NCBI RefSeq assembly: GCF_002192455.1
Contig: NZ_CP021744.1
Span: forward strand, 5,365,501 to 5,429,500
DNA length: 64,000 nucleotides
Direction: 5' to 3'
Origin: Streptomyces albireticuli
Lineage (GTDB): Bacteria; Actinomycetota; Actinomycetes; Streptomycetales; Streptomycetaceae
Shown here: piece after piece, positions 49,246 through 57,714 of the stretch
Layout of the letters: each line of letters opens with the position of its first letter
Numbering within the stretch: position 1 is the first letter of the stretch
Notes under the pieces: generated by a model
Database searches by the model: none
Told to the model about the DNA's origin: nothing
The model's input: only the letters and a program-made list of their open reading frames with translations
Made by a program: the position numbers and the translations under genes

Positions 49246-49584
49246 GTGGAGCGCCGGCGGGGGGCCATTTCCCGGCCCGAGCGCACCCCCGACGCCCTGC
49301 GGACGGCGCTTGCCAGGCTCGCCCCGCACCGGCTGGCCGACATGGAGCGGCAGAAGGACGAAGCGTTCCAACTGGCGGCCCAGAGCAACAGCCTGGGCCC
49401 GATCCGTGGGTGGCTGACGATCTGGGCGGCCGAGGTCGAGGTCGAGCGGCGGCCCGACCTCCTGGAGCGCAGACGCGCCGCGGAGCGGGCGGTGCAGACC
49501 TGCGACCGGGACGATCCGGCCTGGCTCGCCGCCACGGAGGAGCTCCTCGCCGTCCTGCGCGAGGCCCGTGAGGCCGGCGGGTGA
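49246..49584 (+). CDS. DUF6247 family protein, start possibly shifted
   Basis: About 112 residues; the conserved part PERTPDALRTALARLAPHRL, then ADMERQKDEAFQLAAQSNSL and GPIRGWLTIWAAEVEVER, matches the Streptomyces DUF6247 family, here in a frame whose first start is GTG 49246 without a ribosome-binding site. A strong site (GAAGGGGG) stands before ATG 49232 in the next frame. One extra G in the six-G run at 49259-49264 would join that ATG to the conserved part. Partner of the next gene, which it overlaps by four bases (GTGA); acts as the putative antitoxin. Confidence 0.7.
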   Translation: MERRRGAISRPERTPDALRTALARLAPHRLADMERQKDEAFQLAAQSNSLGPIRGWLTIWAAEVEVERRPDLLERRRAAERAVQTCDRDDPAWLAATEELLAVLREAREAGG

Positions 49585-49832
49585 GCTGGGCCTGGGAGTA
49601 CGTCCCGGACGAGGCCCACGTCATCGACGGGCTCCCACCCGTTCTGGTCAAGGACGTCGAGGAGAAGGCGGCCGAGCCGGTGCGGGCGGCCGAGGCGCTC
49701 CACCTCGACGGAACGGCCTACGAGGGAACCTCCCCGCAAGGGGGGAACGGCCTGGTGGCCGACGGAATGTTCGTCTACCAAGTGGTTCCTCGCCACGAGA
49801 GGGTCTACATCTTCCAGGTGACCGCCTGGTAG
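49581..49832 (+). CDS. Small RelE-like hypothetical protein (putative toxin)
   Basis: An 83-residue protein: WAWEYVPDEAHVIDGLPPVL, VKDVEEKAAEPVRAAEAL, then GMFVYQVVPRHERVYIFQVT. The order helix-helix-strand-strand with the final VYIFQV strand fits the RelE/ParE mRNA-interferase fold, although the catalytic Arg/His set is not obvious. GTG 49581 overlaps the DUF6247 stop. The pair looks like a type II toxin-antitoxin module; this is an inference from size, coupling and fold. Confidence 0.65.
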   Translation: MSWAWEYVPDEAHVIDGLPPVLVKDVEEKAAEPVRAAEALHLDGTAYEGTSPQGGNGLVADGMFVYQVVPRHERVYIFQVTAW

Positions 49833-49997
49833 TGGGGCGCCCCGCTACCGCCGCCTGTTCCATTCGGAGTCTTCCGGCCATATATGGGAAGTTGTCAGGT
49901 GGCCCAGGAGTGACCTACGTCTCTTCCGCAGGGCTCGGTAAGGTCTCAAACAGCCCTACGAGAGTGACCGACCGGTCGACTGGAGGAGCGGCGCGGC

Positions 49998-52049
49998 GTG
50001 GCGAATGCACAGAGGGGCGGGCTGGGCGGCCCGCCGAGGGCCGGCTCGCGGACCGGTCTCGTGCTGGGCGCGCTGTGGCTGATCGCCGGGCTGCTGGCCG
50101 CGCGCCAGACCGCGGCGGTGCTGCGGCTGCCTCCCGGGCGGCGCTTCGCCGACCTCGAACGGTGGATCGGTGACAACGGCGTCCTGCACGTCAACGGCTC
50201 GCTGTACGACACGGACAAGTTCACCGGTACCCCTTTCGCGGGACTCGTCCTCAAACCGCTGACCCGGGCCGCCGAGCAGAGCCTCGGCGTCGGCTGGACG
50301 CTCGGCACCCTGCTGCTCGTCGTCGCCGTCGCGCTGGCCGCCGCCCGCGCGCTGCCCGGCGAGGTCTCCCGCCGCGCCCGGCTGCTCGCCGCCCCGGCCG
50401 CGATCATCCTGACCGTGGTCTCGCTGCCCGTGCGGAACACCTTCACGCTCGGTCAGACCAGCATCATCCCGGTGCTGCTGGTGCTCCTCGGCTGCTGCCT
50501 GCCGCGCCTCACCCGGGGCGACGGGCGCCTCGGCGGCGCCCTGACCGGCCTCGCGGCGGCCCTCCAGCCCGCCGTGCTGCTCTTCGCGGTGCCGCTCTGG
50601 CTCACCGGCCGCCGCCGCGCAGCGGCCGCCGCCGGCGCCTCCTTCGCCGGGCTCACCGCCCTGGCCTGGGCGGTCATGCCGGACGACTCCTGGACGTACT
50701 GGATCCACCACGCCGCCGGCGCCGGCCTCGGCTCCGCGCCCGACGGGCTCGCCAACCAGTCCCTGCACGGCCTGCTCCTGCGCGCCGGCCTGCGCGGCCC
50801 CGCCGAGCTCGCCCTCTACGGCCTCCTCGCCGCCGCCGTCGCGGCCCTCGGCCTGCGCCGCGCCGCGCGCTACGCCAGGGACGGCCAGGTGCTGCTCGCG
50901 ACCGCCCTCACCGGCTGCGTCGCGGTCGCCGTCTCCCCGACGGCCTGGCAGCACCAGCAGCTGTGGATCCTGCTCGCGGTCGTCGGCCGGGTCGGCGGGC
51001 GCCGCGCCGACCGGCTGGTGTGGCCGGTCCTCGTCGTCCTCGTGATGACGCTGACCAGCACCGTCCTGATGCCGGACAACCCCTTCCTGCGCCCCCTCGG
51101 TGCCAACGCCCCGCTGCTCGCCGCCCTCGCCGCGGCCTGCGCGGTGCCGTTCCACCTCCGCGCGTCGGCGCTGTGGGACCGCCCGCTGCCCACCCCGGTG
51201 ACCGAGCCCCGGCCCGGCCGCTTCTCCTGGATCCCGCTCCTCCGCCTCTGGAAGCGCCCGCTCAGCCGGCCGAACGTCCTGCTGGAGCTGATGCTGATAC
51301 GGCTCGGCTACTGGGTCTACTCCTTCATCCGCGCCGGCGCCCCCGACGAGCGCTCCCTCGCGGAGTCCCACGGCCGGCAGATCCTCGCCGCCGAGGAGTT
51401 CCTGCGCCTCGACGTCGAACACGCCGTCAACCACTTCGTGGCGGGCGTCGGCTGGCTCACCGACGGGATGAACTACTACTACGGCACCTTCCACTTCCTG
51501 GTGCCGCTCTCCCTGCTGGGCTACCTCTACGTCCGCCGGCCGGGCACCTACCGCTGGGCCCGCACGGCCCTGTCGCTGGCCACGCTGCTGGCGCTCGCCG
51601 GCTTCTGGGCCTACCCGCTGGCACCGCCGCGGCTGATGCCCGGCCTCGGCTACGTCGACACGGCCAACGGCCCGCAGGACCTGGACAACCCCGACTTCGG
51701 GGCGCTGACCGAGCTGTCCAACCAGTACGCGGCGATGCCCTCGCTGCACATCGGCTGGTCGCTGTGGTGCGGCGTCGTGATCGCCGCCGTCGCGTCCAGG
51801 CCGTGGCTGAGGTGGCTGGGCATGCTCTACCCGCTGCTCACCTTCTCCGTCGTCGTCGGCACCGCCAACCACTACGTCCTGGACGCGGCCGGCGGCGCCC
51901 TCGTCGTGCTGTCCGGCTTCGCCGTGCAGTACGCCCTGAGCGGGCCGGGCCGGCAGGCCCTCGGGCGGGTGCCGGGGGCCAGGAGCGCGGGCGACGACGC
52001 CGCCCCGGACCCGCCGGCCGTGGAACCGGCGCGGGCCGCCAAGGGCTGA
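49998..52049 (+). CDS. Bifunctional GT87 glycosyltransferase / PAP2 phosphatase
   Basis: A 683-residue membrane fusion. The first ~390 residues are a GT87 (DUF2029) polyprenyl-phosphate mannosyl/arabinosyl-type transferase with about eleven helices (PVRNTFTLGQTSIIPVLL is the usual signature region). The rest is an AUR1-like PAP2 domain with AMPSLHIGWSLW and GTANHYVLDAAGG, holding the catalytic His-Asp. It probably makes or remodels a cell-envelope glycolipid outside the membrane. GTG 49998 has GGAGGAG upstream. Confidence 0.9.
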   Translation: MANAQRGGLGGPPRAGSRTGLVLGALWLIAGLLAARQTAAVLRLPPGRRFADLERWIGDNGVLHVNGSLYDTDKFTGTPFAGLVLKPLTRAAEQSLGVGWTLGTLLLVVAVALAAARALPGEVSRRARLLAAPAAIILTVVSLPVRNTFTLGQTSIIPVLLVLLGCCLPRLTRGDGRLGGALTGLAAALQPAVLLFAVPLWLTGRRRAAAAAGASFAGLTALAWAVMPDDSWTYWIHHAAGAGLGSAPDGLANQSLHGLLLRAGLRGPAELALYGLLAAAVAALGLRRAARYARDGQVLLATALTGCVAVAVSPTAWQHQQLWILLAVVGRVGGRRADRLVWPVLVVLVMTLTSTVLMPDNPFLRPLGANAPLLAALAAACAVPFHLRASALWDRPLPTPVTEPRPGRFSWIPLLRLWKRPLSRPNVLLELMLIRLGYWVYSFIRAGAPDERSLAESHGRQILAAEEFLRLDVEHAVNHFVAGVGWLTDGMNYYYGTFHFLVPLSLLGYLYVRRPGTYRWARTALSLATLLALAGFWAYPLAPPRLMPGLGYVDTANGPQDLDNPDFGALTELSNQYAAMPSLHIGWSLWCGVVIAAVASRPWLRWLGMLYPLLTFSVVVGTANHYVLDAAGGALVVLSGFAVQYALSGPGRQALGRVPGARSAGDDAAPDPPAVEPARAAKG

Positions 52050-52131
52050 GCCCGCGCCGGGGCGCGCGTAGGTACGTCCCCGCCGCTCACGGCCGGTCAG
52101 GCGCGGCCCCTGCGCGGCCGGGTCCGGCCGG

Positions 52132-52830
52132 TCAGCCCGTCACGGTGATCGCCGAGGACGGGTCCGTGGCGTCCGTGACCTCGTAGGTGGCGTTGAACGT
52201 CGAGGTCGTCGCGTTCGTCGGGCAGCCGAAGCCGCCGACCACCTTGATCGGCACCGTGACGTTCGCGACCTGGAGCGTCGACGGGCTGCCGTTGGTGAAC
52301 GTGCTGACGATGTCGGCCGCCGCGACGGGCGCCGCCGTCACCGTGCAGCTGGCGAGGCCGCTGGTCTGCACCACGAACCCGCCGACCGGCAGACCGAGGG
52401 TGGCGGTGACCGGCGACCCGTGCTGGAGGGCCACGCTCCAGGCGCCGGAGGTGGTGATGGCGGCCTTCACGCCCGCCTGGCTGGAGGTGCAGGAGGAGTA
52501 GGTCGGCGCGTTGAGTGCGCTGCTGACCGGACCGGCGTCGTTGTGGTTGCCGGGCGCCTCGGGGACCTGGTTGCTCGCACCGCCGCCGGCCGAGGGCTCG
52601 GAGCTGGAGACCGTACAGGTCACGGTGACCGGGCCGGCCTTGAAGGTGGCCTTGCCGGTGAGCTTGGCCGCGAAGTGGTGGCCCGCCGGGGTGACGGTCG
52701 TCGGCCCGGCCGCGCGCGCGTCGGCGCCCGCGGTGCCGCCGCCGGTCAGGGTGAGGGCGGCGGTGAGGGCCAGGCCGGCGCCGGTGGCGAGCAGGGTGCG
52801 GGTACCGGCGTGCGTTCTGGGAGAGGTCAT
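52132..52830 (-). CDS. Secreted hypothetical protein
   Basis: A 232-residue exported protein. Signal peptide to about residue 35 (RTLLATGAGLALTAALTLTG). The mature part is Thr/Ser/Ala/Val-rich with repeated beta motifs and six cysteines (VTCTVSSSEP, YSSCTSSQ, ASCTVTAA, FGCPTN). It has no catalytic signature. ATG 52830 follows GAGGAG. It is downstream of the DUF6114/DUF6230 pair on the same strand and may belong with them. Confidence 0.8.
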   Translation of the reverse strand: MTSPRTHAGTRTLLATGAGLALTAALTLTGGGTAGADARAAGPTTVTPAGHHFAAKLTGKATFKAGPVTVTCTVSSSEPSAGGGASNQVPEAPGNHNDAGPVSSALNAPTYSSCTSSQAGVKAAITTSGAWSVALQHGSPVTATLGLPVGGFVVQTSGLASCTVTAAPVAAADIVSTFTNGSPSTLQVANVTVPIKVVGGFGCPTNATTSTFNATYEVTDATDPSSAITVTG

Positions 52831-52949
52831 GGGGGACTCCTCGGGTGGGGGTTCGGGGGTTGCTTGCGCGGTTCCTGCGGTCGTGCGGGTGTTACGGCTC
52901 TCGCGGCGGCCGGACGGCTCGTACGGCTCGGGCGGCTCGCCCGTACGGT

Positions 52950-53561
52950 TCACGCGGATTCCCGCGGCTCCCGGGGAGGGGGCAGGATCCCGCCATCCGG
53001 GGACGGGGACGGGGGCGAGGCGGGCGACGGTGACGCGGACGGCTGCGGGGGCACCCGTGGGGGCGGAGGCCACGCCTTCCCGTCCGCAGGCAGGGCCGCG
53101 CCGGACGGTTCGTCGTGCGGGGGCGCGGCCGGCGGTTCCGGTACGGGCTCCGGCGCCGGCTCGGAGCCGGGTGCCGCCGGTGCCGTCAGCGGCTGCCAGG
53201 CGAAGATCATGCCGCCGCCGACGATGCCGAGCAGGGTGCCGATCAGGAACCCGCCCAGGTTGGACATCACCAGCGCCGCCGCCGCGACCAGCACGGTGAG
53301 GATGCCGGCCAGCGTGCGGTAGTGCGGGGCGAACCACGCGGTCAGACCCATGATGATCATGATCAGTCCCATGAGGACCGAGGGGATGCCCGCGATCCCC
53401 TGATGGATCATGATCTCCAGCGGGGCCAGCGGGATGGCGCAGATCTCCGCGCCGGCGAGGACGCAGGCCAGGCCGCCCCAGAAGGGCCTGCCTTTGCGCC
53501 ATCGCCGCCAGGCCGCCCAGGGGTGGCGCCGTGCGCGGCCGGTATGGATGCCGGCCGCCAC
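52950..53561 (-). CDS. DUF6114 membrane protein
   Basis: A 203-residue protein with about four helices (GLACVLAGAEICAIPLAPL; IPSVLMGLIMIIMGLTAWF; TVLVAAAALVMSNLGGFLIG; LGIVGGGMIF) and a long Pro/Ser-rich cytosolic or extracytosolic tail (PPPPRVPPQPSASPSPAS). DUF6114 genes regularly follow DUF6230 genes in Streptomyces; both are of unknown function. The GTG start at 53561 is one base past the previous stop. Confidence 0.85.
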   Translation of the reverse strand: MAAGIHTGRARRHPWAAWRRWRKGRPFWGGLACVLAGAEICAIPLAPLEIMIHQGIAGIPSVLMGLIMIIMGLTAWFAPHYRTLAGILTVLVAAAALVMSNLGGFLIGTLLGIVGGGMIFAWQPLTAPAAPGSEPAPEPVPEPPAAPPHDEPSGAALPADGKAWPPPPRVPPQPSASPSPASPPSPSPDGGILPPPREPRESA

Positions 53562-53562
53562 G

Positions 53563-54183
53563 TCAGAAGCACTCCCGCTCGCCCTTGAGGACCTTCATGT
53601 CCAGGCCGTTCAGCCGGAAGCTGCCCGCGTTGGTCGCCCACGCGGTCTGCCGGACCTTGGTCATCTGGACCTTGTCGGCCTGCTGGGCGAAGACGTCCGT
53701 CATGCCCTGCGCCCCGTCCGGCCCCTTGTCGAGGGTGGAGGCGTCGCGGCCGATCTCGATGTTGGTGAACTCGGCGTCGCCCGACATCTGGGTGGCGTCC
53801 AGGAAGAGGTCGGTGGCCTGCACCGGCTTGCCGCCGCCCCCCGCGTGGAGGTTCAGGGACACCGCGCCCAGGATGGGGAGCCGCATCACCACGGACTGGC
53901 AGAGCTTGGTGAGCTCGGCCCGCTTGATGGAGGTCACGGCGACGGGTATCAGGTCGTCGTGCGCGTTGACGTCGACGCCGCCGTACTGGGCGAAGCCCGT
54001 GCCCTCCAGGCTGTCGGCCGAGATCTTGAACTGCTGTCCCGAGACGGCGAAGGAGGCGGCCAGCGCTCCTTGCGCCAGCGCCACGGCCAGGGCGGCGGTG
54101 GCCGCGAAGCCGGGCACGGCCAGCAGGGCGAACTTCCGCCACTTGACGCGCCCGGTCACCGGTCTGCCTTGAGCGTCCTGCAT
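53563..54183 (-). CDS. DUF6230 membrane-anchored protein
   Basis: A 206-residue protein with one N-terminal membrane segment (KFALLAVPGFAATAALAVAL) and an extracytosolic beta-rich domain (ASFAVSGQQFKISADSLEG; PVAVTSIKRAELTKLCQSVV; ending MKVLKGERECF). Old annotations call such proteins cholesterol esterase, but no hydrolase motif is visible. ATG 54183 follows GAGGGG. Transcribed with DUF6114. Confidence 0.87.
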   Translation of the reverse strand: MQDAQGRPVTGRVKWRKFALLAVPGFAATAALAVALAQGALAASFAVSGQQFKISADSLEGTGFAQYGGVDVNAHDDLIPVAVTSIKRAELTKLCQSVVMRLPILGAVSLNLHAGGGGKPVQATDLFLDATQMSGDAEFTNIEIGRDASTLDKGPDGAQGMTDVFAQQADKVQMTKVRQTAWATNAGSFRLNGLDMKVLKGERECF

Positions 54184-54333
54184 CGCTGATGTCCCCTCGG
54201 AGTGTCGGAGGGCCTCGGGCCCAGGAGGCGTTACCCGAGAGTAAGTCCGTTGCTCGGCGCCCGACAAGGTGCGGGGGCGGCCTGATTTCCCTTACGTTTC
54301 AGGGAAGTTGACGGACTGTCAGCAAGATCGCCG

Positions 54334-55566
54334 TCACGCGTAGCGCACCCGCAGTTCCTTGATGCCGTTCAGCCACGCGGACCGGAGCCGCCTCGGCTCG
54401 CCCGCCAGCCGGATGTCCGGAAGGGTGTCGGCGATCGCGTGGAAGATGAGGTCGATCTCCAGGGCGGCGAGGGACCGGCCGAGGCAGAAGTGCGGGCCGC
54501 CCCCGCCGAAGCCCAGGTGGGGGTTGGGGTCCCGGGTGATGTCGAAGGCGTCGGGGCGTTCGAAGACCTCCGGGTCGTGGTTGGCGGAGGCGTAGAAGAT
54601 GCCCACGCGCTGGCCCTCGGCGATCCGGGCGCCGCCGAGCTCGGTGTCGCGGGTCGCCGTGCGCTGGAAGGAGACGACCGGGGTCGCCCAGCGGACGATC
54701 TCCTCGGCGGTGGTGGCCGGGCGCTCGCGCTTGTAGAGCTCCCACTGCTCGGGGTGGGTGAGGAAGGCGTGCATGCCGTGGCTGATGGCGTTGCGGGTGG
54801 TCTCGTTGCCCGCGACGGCCAGCAGGAGGACGAAGAACCCGAACTCGTCCGGGGCGAGATTGCCCTCGTCCTCGGCGGCCACGAGCCGGCTGACGATGTC
54901 CCGGGCCGGACACTCCTTGCGCGCGGCCGCCAGGTTCATCGCGTAGGAGATCAGCTCCATGGCGGCGGTCGACCCCACCTCCTGGGTGATCGCGAGCTCG
55001 GGGTCGTCGTACGCGACCATCTTGTTGGACCAGTCGAAGATCCGGGCCCGGTCCTCCTGGGGGACGCCGATGAGCTCGGCGATGGCCTGGAGGGGCAGTT
55101 CGCAGGCGACGTCGGTGACGAAGTCGCCGCTGCCACGCCCCCGGGCGCGCGTCACGATCGCCTCCGCGCGCCGCCGCAGGGCCGCCTCCAGGGCCCGGAT
55201 CGCACGCGGGGTGAAGCCGCGCTGGACGATCTGGCGGACGCGGGTGTGTTCGGGCGGGTCCATGTTGAGCATGATCAGGCGCTGGGCGTCGATCTGTTCG
55301 CGGCCGATGTGCGGGTTGAAGCGGATGATCGAGGTGTTGCGGTGCGCGGAGAAGACCTCCGGCCGGGTGGACACCTCCTTGACGTCCGCGTGCCGGGTGA
55401 CGGCCCAGTAGCCGTCGTCGTCGAAGCCCGCGATGCCGTGCGGCTGGGCATTCCACCACACCGGTGCCGTCCGCCGCAGCACGGCGAACTCGGGCAGGGG
55501 GACGCGGTTCCGGTAGACGTCGGGGTCGGTGAGGTCGAAGCCTTCGGGGAGGGCGGGGCAGGTCAT
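54334..55566 (-). CDS. Cytochrome P450, CYP125-like (steroid C26/27-hydroxylase)
   Basis: A 410-residue P450: I-helix AGNETTRNAISHG, ExxR in AEEIVRW-type context, PERF-like segment and heme loop FGGGGPHFCLGRSLA. By memory comparison it is very close to mycobacterial CYP125 (PELGF..., LPLQAIAELIGVPQEDR, DEFGFFVLLLAVAGNETTRN, RLRSAWLNGIKELRV), which oxidises the cholesterol side-chain terminus. Divergent from a steroid thiolase, which supports steroid side-chain metabolism. Electron partners are not adjacent. Confidence 0.88.
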   Translation of the reverse strand: MTCPALPEGFDLTDPDVYRNRVPLPEFAVLRRTAPVWWNAQPHGIAGFDDDGYWAVTRHADVKEVSTRPEVFSAHRNTSIIRFNPHIGREQIDAQRLIMLNMDPPEHTRVRQIVQRGFTPRAIRALEAALRRRAEAIVTRARGRGSGDFVTDVACELPLQAIAELIGVPQEDRARIFDWSNKMVAYDDPELAITQEVGSTAAMELISYAMNLAAARKECPARDIVSRLVAAEDEGNLAPDEFGFFVLLLAVAGNETTRNAISHGMHAFLTHPEQWELYKRERPATTAEEIVRWATPVVSFQRTATRDTELGGARIAEGQRVGIFYASANHDPEVFERPDAFDITRDPNPHLGFGGGGPHFCLGRSLAALEIDLIFHAIADTLPDIRLAGEPRRLRSAWLNGIKELRVRYA

Positions 55567-55640
55567 CGGGGACTCCCGGGGGTGGGGCCTGCCGGGCGGT
55601 GCCGGCGGTACGGCCGGTGGGTGAGGGGCGCGCCTATTGA

Positions 55641-55655
55641 CTGACGGGTCATCAG
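55641..55655. promoter_or_regulatory. Operator-like repeat near the P450 start
   Basis: CTGACG-GGT-CATCAG is an inverted repeat with one mismatch, 75 bp upstream of the P450 start codon, of a kind seen before actinobacterial lipid-catabolism genes under TetR repressors. No regulator gene is adjacent. Confidence 0.45.
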
Positions 55656-55754
55656 AAATGCCCCGAAGGTAGTGACGCGGCCCGGGCGCGGCAAGGGGCG
55701 CGACGCCATCTGTTGCGGACGCGGCGGGTGCGCGACCCTTGCGTACCGGGGGTA

Positions 55755-55797
55755 GCAGTCATAAGACTGCGGACGGGACTAGAACGCGTACTAGTTC
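55755..55797. promoter_or_regulatory. Palindromes in the P450-thiolase gap
   Basis: GCAGTC-ATAA-GACTGC (55755-55770) is a perfect inverted repeat, and ACTAG...CTAGT (55778-55795) with nested GAAC...GTTC (55782-55797) follows. They lie about 72 bp before the thiolase start and are probable operators of the divergent promoters. Confidence 0.5.
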
Positions 55798-55868
55798 GAC
55801 GGGGGACCGGGAGTTGACACAGCGCCGGGGGCGCCGGGACGCCCCGCGGATGCCACGAGAGGACCCAT

Positions 55869-57038
55869 ATGGCCGCCGAACCCGTCATCGTCGAAGCCGT
55901 ACGCACCCCGATCGGCAAGCGCGGAGGCGTGCTCGCCAACCTCCACCCCGCCTATCTGCTCGGCGAGACCTATCGCGAGATCCTCGCCCGGACCGGCATC
56001 CAGCCCGACTGCGTCGAGCAGATCGTCGGCGGCACCGTCACGCACGCCGGTGAGCAGTCGATGAACCCCGCGCGCACGGCCTGGCTCGCGATGGGCCTGC
56101 CCTACGAGACCGCCGCCACCACCGTGGACTGCCAGTGCGGATCCTCGCAGCAGGCCAACCACCTGGTGGCCAACATGGTCGCGAGCGGCGTCATCGACAT
56201 CGGCATCGGCTGCGGCGTCGAGGCGATGTCCCGCGTCCCGCTGGGCAGCGGCTCCCGGCACGGGCCGGGCCGCCCCTTCCCGGACGAGTGGAACGTCGAC
56301 CTCCCCAACCAGTTCGAGGCGGCCGAGCGCATCGCCCGCAGGCGCGGCCTGACCCGTGAGGACGCCGACGGGCTCGGCCTGCGCTCGCAGCGGCTGGCCG
56401 CCCGCGCCTGGGCCGAGGAGCGCTTCAAGCGGGAGACCTTCGCCGTCCAGGTGCCCACCACCGAGGAGGAGCAGCACGCCGGGCAGGGCATGTGGCGGCT
56501 GGTCGACCGCGACCAAGGGCTGCGGGACACCGACCGGGAGGCCCTGGCGGGGCTCAAGCCCGTGATGCCGACCGCCGTCCACACGGCGGGCAACTCCTCG
56601 CAGATCTCGGACGGCGCGTGCGCCGTGATGTGGGCCTCCAAGCGGATGGCCCGCGCCCTCAAGCTGCGGCCCCGGGCCCGGATCGTCGCCCAGGCGCTCG
56701 TCGGCGCCGATCCGCACTTCCACCTCGACGGGCCGATCGACGCCACCCGGGCGGTGCTCGGCCGGGCCGGGATGTCGCTGAAGGACATCGACGTCGTGGA
56801 GATCAACGAGGCCTTCGCCTCGGTGGTGCTGTCCTGGGCCCGGGTCTTCGAGCAGGACCTGGAGAAGGTCAACGTCAACGGCGGCGCGATAGCCCTGGGC
56901 CACCCGGTCGGCGCGACGGGGGCCCGGCTGATCACCACGGCGCTGCACGAACTGGAGCGGGCGGACAAGGAGTTCGCGCTGATCACGATGTGCGCGGGCG
57001 GCGGGCTCGCCACGGGAACGATCCTCCAGCGGCTGTAG
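55869..57038 (+). CDS. Steroid 3-ketoacyl-CoA thiolase (FadA5-like)
   Basis: A 389-residue thiolase: active Cys in TTVDCQCGSSQQANH, His in GGAIALGHPVGATGAR and the second Cys in MCAGGGLATGTIL. In Mycobacterium FadA5 cleaves 3-ketoacyl-CoA intermediates of the cholesterol side chain. The CxC at the active site and the DHFHLDGP-like tail segment match this subgroup. ATG 55869 starts without a strong ribosome-binding site. Divergent from the CYP125-like gene and followed by a strong terminator. Confidence 0.9.
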   Translation: MAAEPVIVEAVRTPIGKRGGVLANLHPAYLLGETYREILARTGIQPDCVEQIVGGTVTHAGEQSMNPARTAWLAMGLPYETAATTVDCQCGSSQQANHLVANMVASGVIDIGIGCGVEAMSRVPLGSGSRHGPGRPFPDEWNVDLPNQFEAAERIARRRGLTREDADGLGLRSQRLAARAWAEERFKRETFAVQVPTTEEEQHAGQGMWRLVDRDQGLRDTDREALAGLKPVMPTAVHTAGNSSQISDGACAVMWASKRMARALKLRPRARIVAQALVGADPHFHLDGPIDATRAVLGRAGMSLKDIDVVEINEAFASVVLSWARVFEQDLEKVNVNGGAIALGHPVGATGARLITTALHELERADKEFALITMCAGGGLATGTILQRL

Positions 57039-57060
57039 GCCCCCGGGCCGCGCGGGGACA

Positions 57061-57105
57061 CCGGAGGCCGGACGGGCCGGATCTCGTGGCCCGTCCGGCC
57101 TCCGG
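57061..57105 (+). terminator. Terminator after the thiolase gene
   Basis: An 18-bp perfect stem, CCGGAGGCCGGACGGGCC (57061-57078) with 57088-57105, and a 9-base loop, 23 bp past the stop codon. Confidence 0.9.
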
Positions 57106-57225
57106 CCTCCGGCGGCCGTGGGCCGGGCGCTACGGGCGGCCGTGTGTGACGAAGGTCCTGTGCCCCGCCCCACCGGAGCGGTAATACTCCCTTCCGAAGT
57201 AGATCTCTTACATGACGGGGGAGCG

Positions 57226-57714
57226 GTGGAGACGATCAGGCGCGCGACGGCGGCGGACGCGGAGCGGCTCACGGAGCTGGTGCAGGGCTCGGGGGCGTAC
57301 CGGGGCGCGTACGCCCCGATGGTGGCGGACTACGTGGTCACACCCGAGTACGTCACCGCGCACGAGGTCTTCCTCGTCCCCGACGCGGAGGACCGGCCGC
57401 TCGGCTTCTACGCCCTGCTGCTCGACGCGGCCGAGCTGGACCTGATGTTCGTCGCCGACGCCGCCCAGGGGCTCGGCGTCGGCCGGCGCCTCGCCGCGCA
57501 CATGAAGGAGCGGGCCCGCGCCGCCGGGCTGACCCGGGTGAAGGTGACCTCCCACCCGCCGTCCGAGGGCTTCTACCGCAGCGTCGGCGCCGTCCGCGTC
57601 GGCTGGTCGCCCACGATCCCGCCCGCGATCACCTGGCAGCGGCCGGAGCTGGTCTTCGACCTCGGCGCCGGTGACCGCGACGCGCGCGGGGCGGCGGCGC
57701 TCACGCGTCCCTGA
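57226..57714 (+). CDS. GNAT family N-acetyltransferase
   Basis: A 162-residue GNAT: ETIRRATAADAERLTELV start, LDLMFVADAAQGLGVGRRL is the acetyl-CoA binding motif A (QGLGVG for Q/RxxGxG), and ITWQRPELVFDLG ends the fold. GTG 57226 is close to a GGGGGAG site. Its 3' end overlaps the convergent transporter gene by 14 bp. Substrate unknown. Confidence 0.9.
   Translation: METIRRATAADAERLTELVQGSGAYRGAYAPMVADYVVTPEYVTAHEVFLVPDAEDRPLGFYALLLDAAELDLMFVADAAQGLGVGRRLAAHMKERARAAGLTRVKVTSHPPSEGFYRSVGAVRVGWSPTIPPAITWQRPELVFDLGAGDRDARGAAALTRP

Noticed and set aside
45992..49417. 1141-codon open frame on the plus strand across several genes
   Set aside because: It crosses the HAD gene antisense and the MFS gene in the wrong frame and is Arg/Pro-rich; a GC-driven artefact.
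54334..57038. Start of a secondary-metabolite gene cluster around the P450
   Set aside because: No synthase, carrier or tailoring genes are nearby; the pair matches steroid side-chain oxidation instead.
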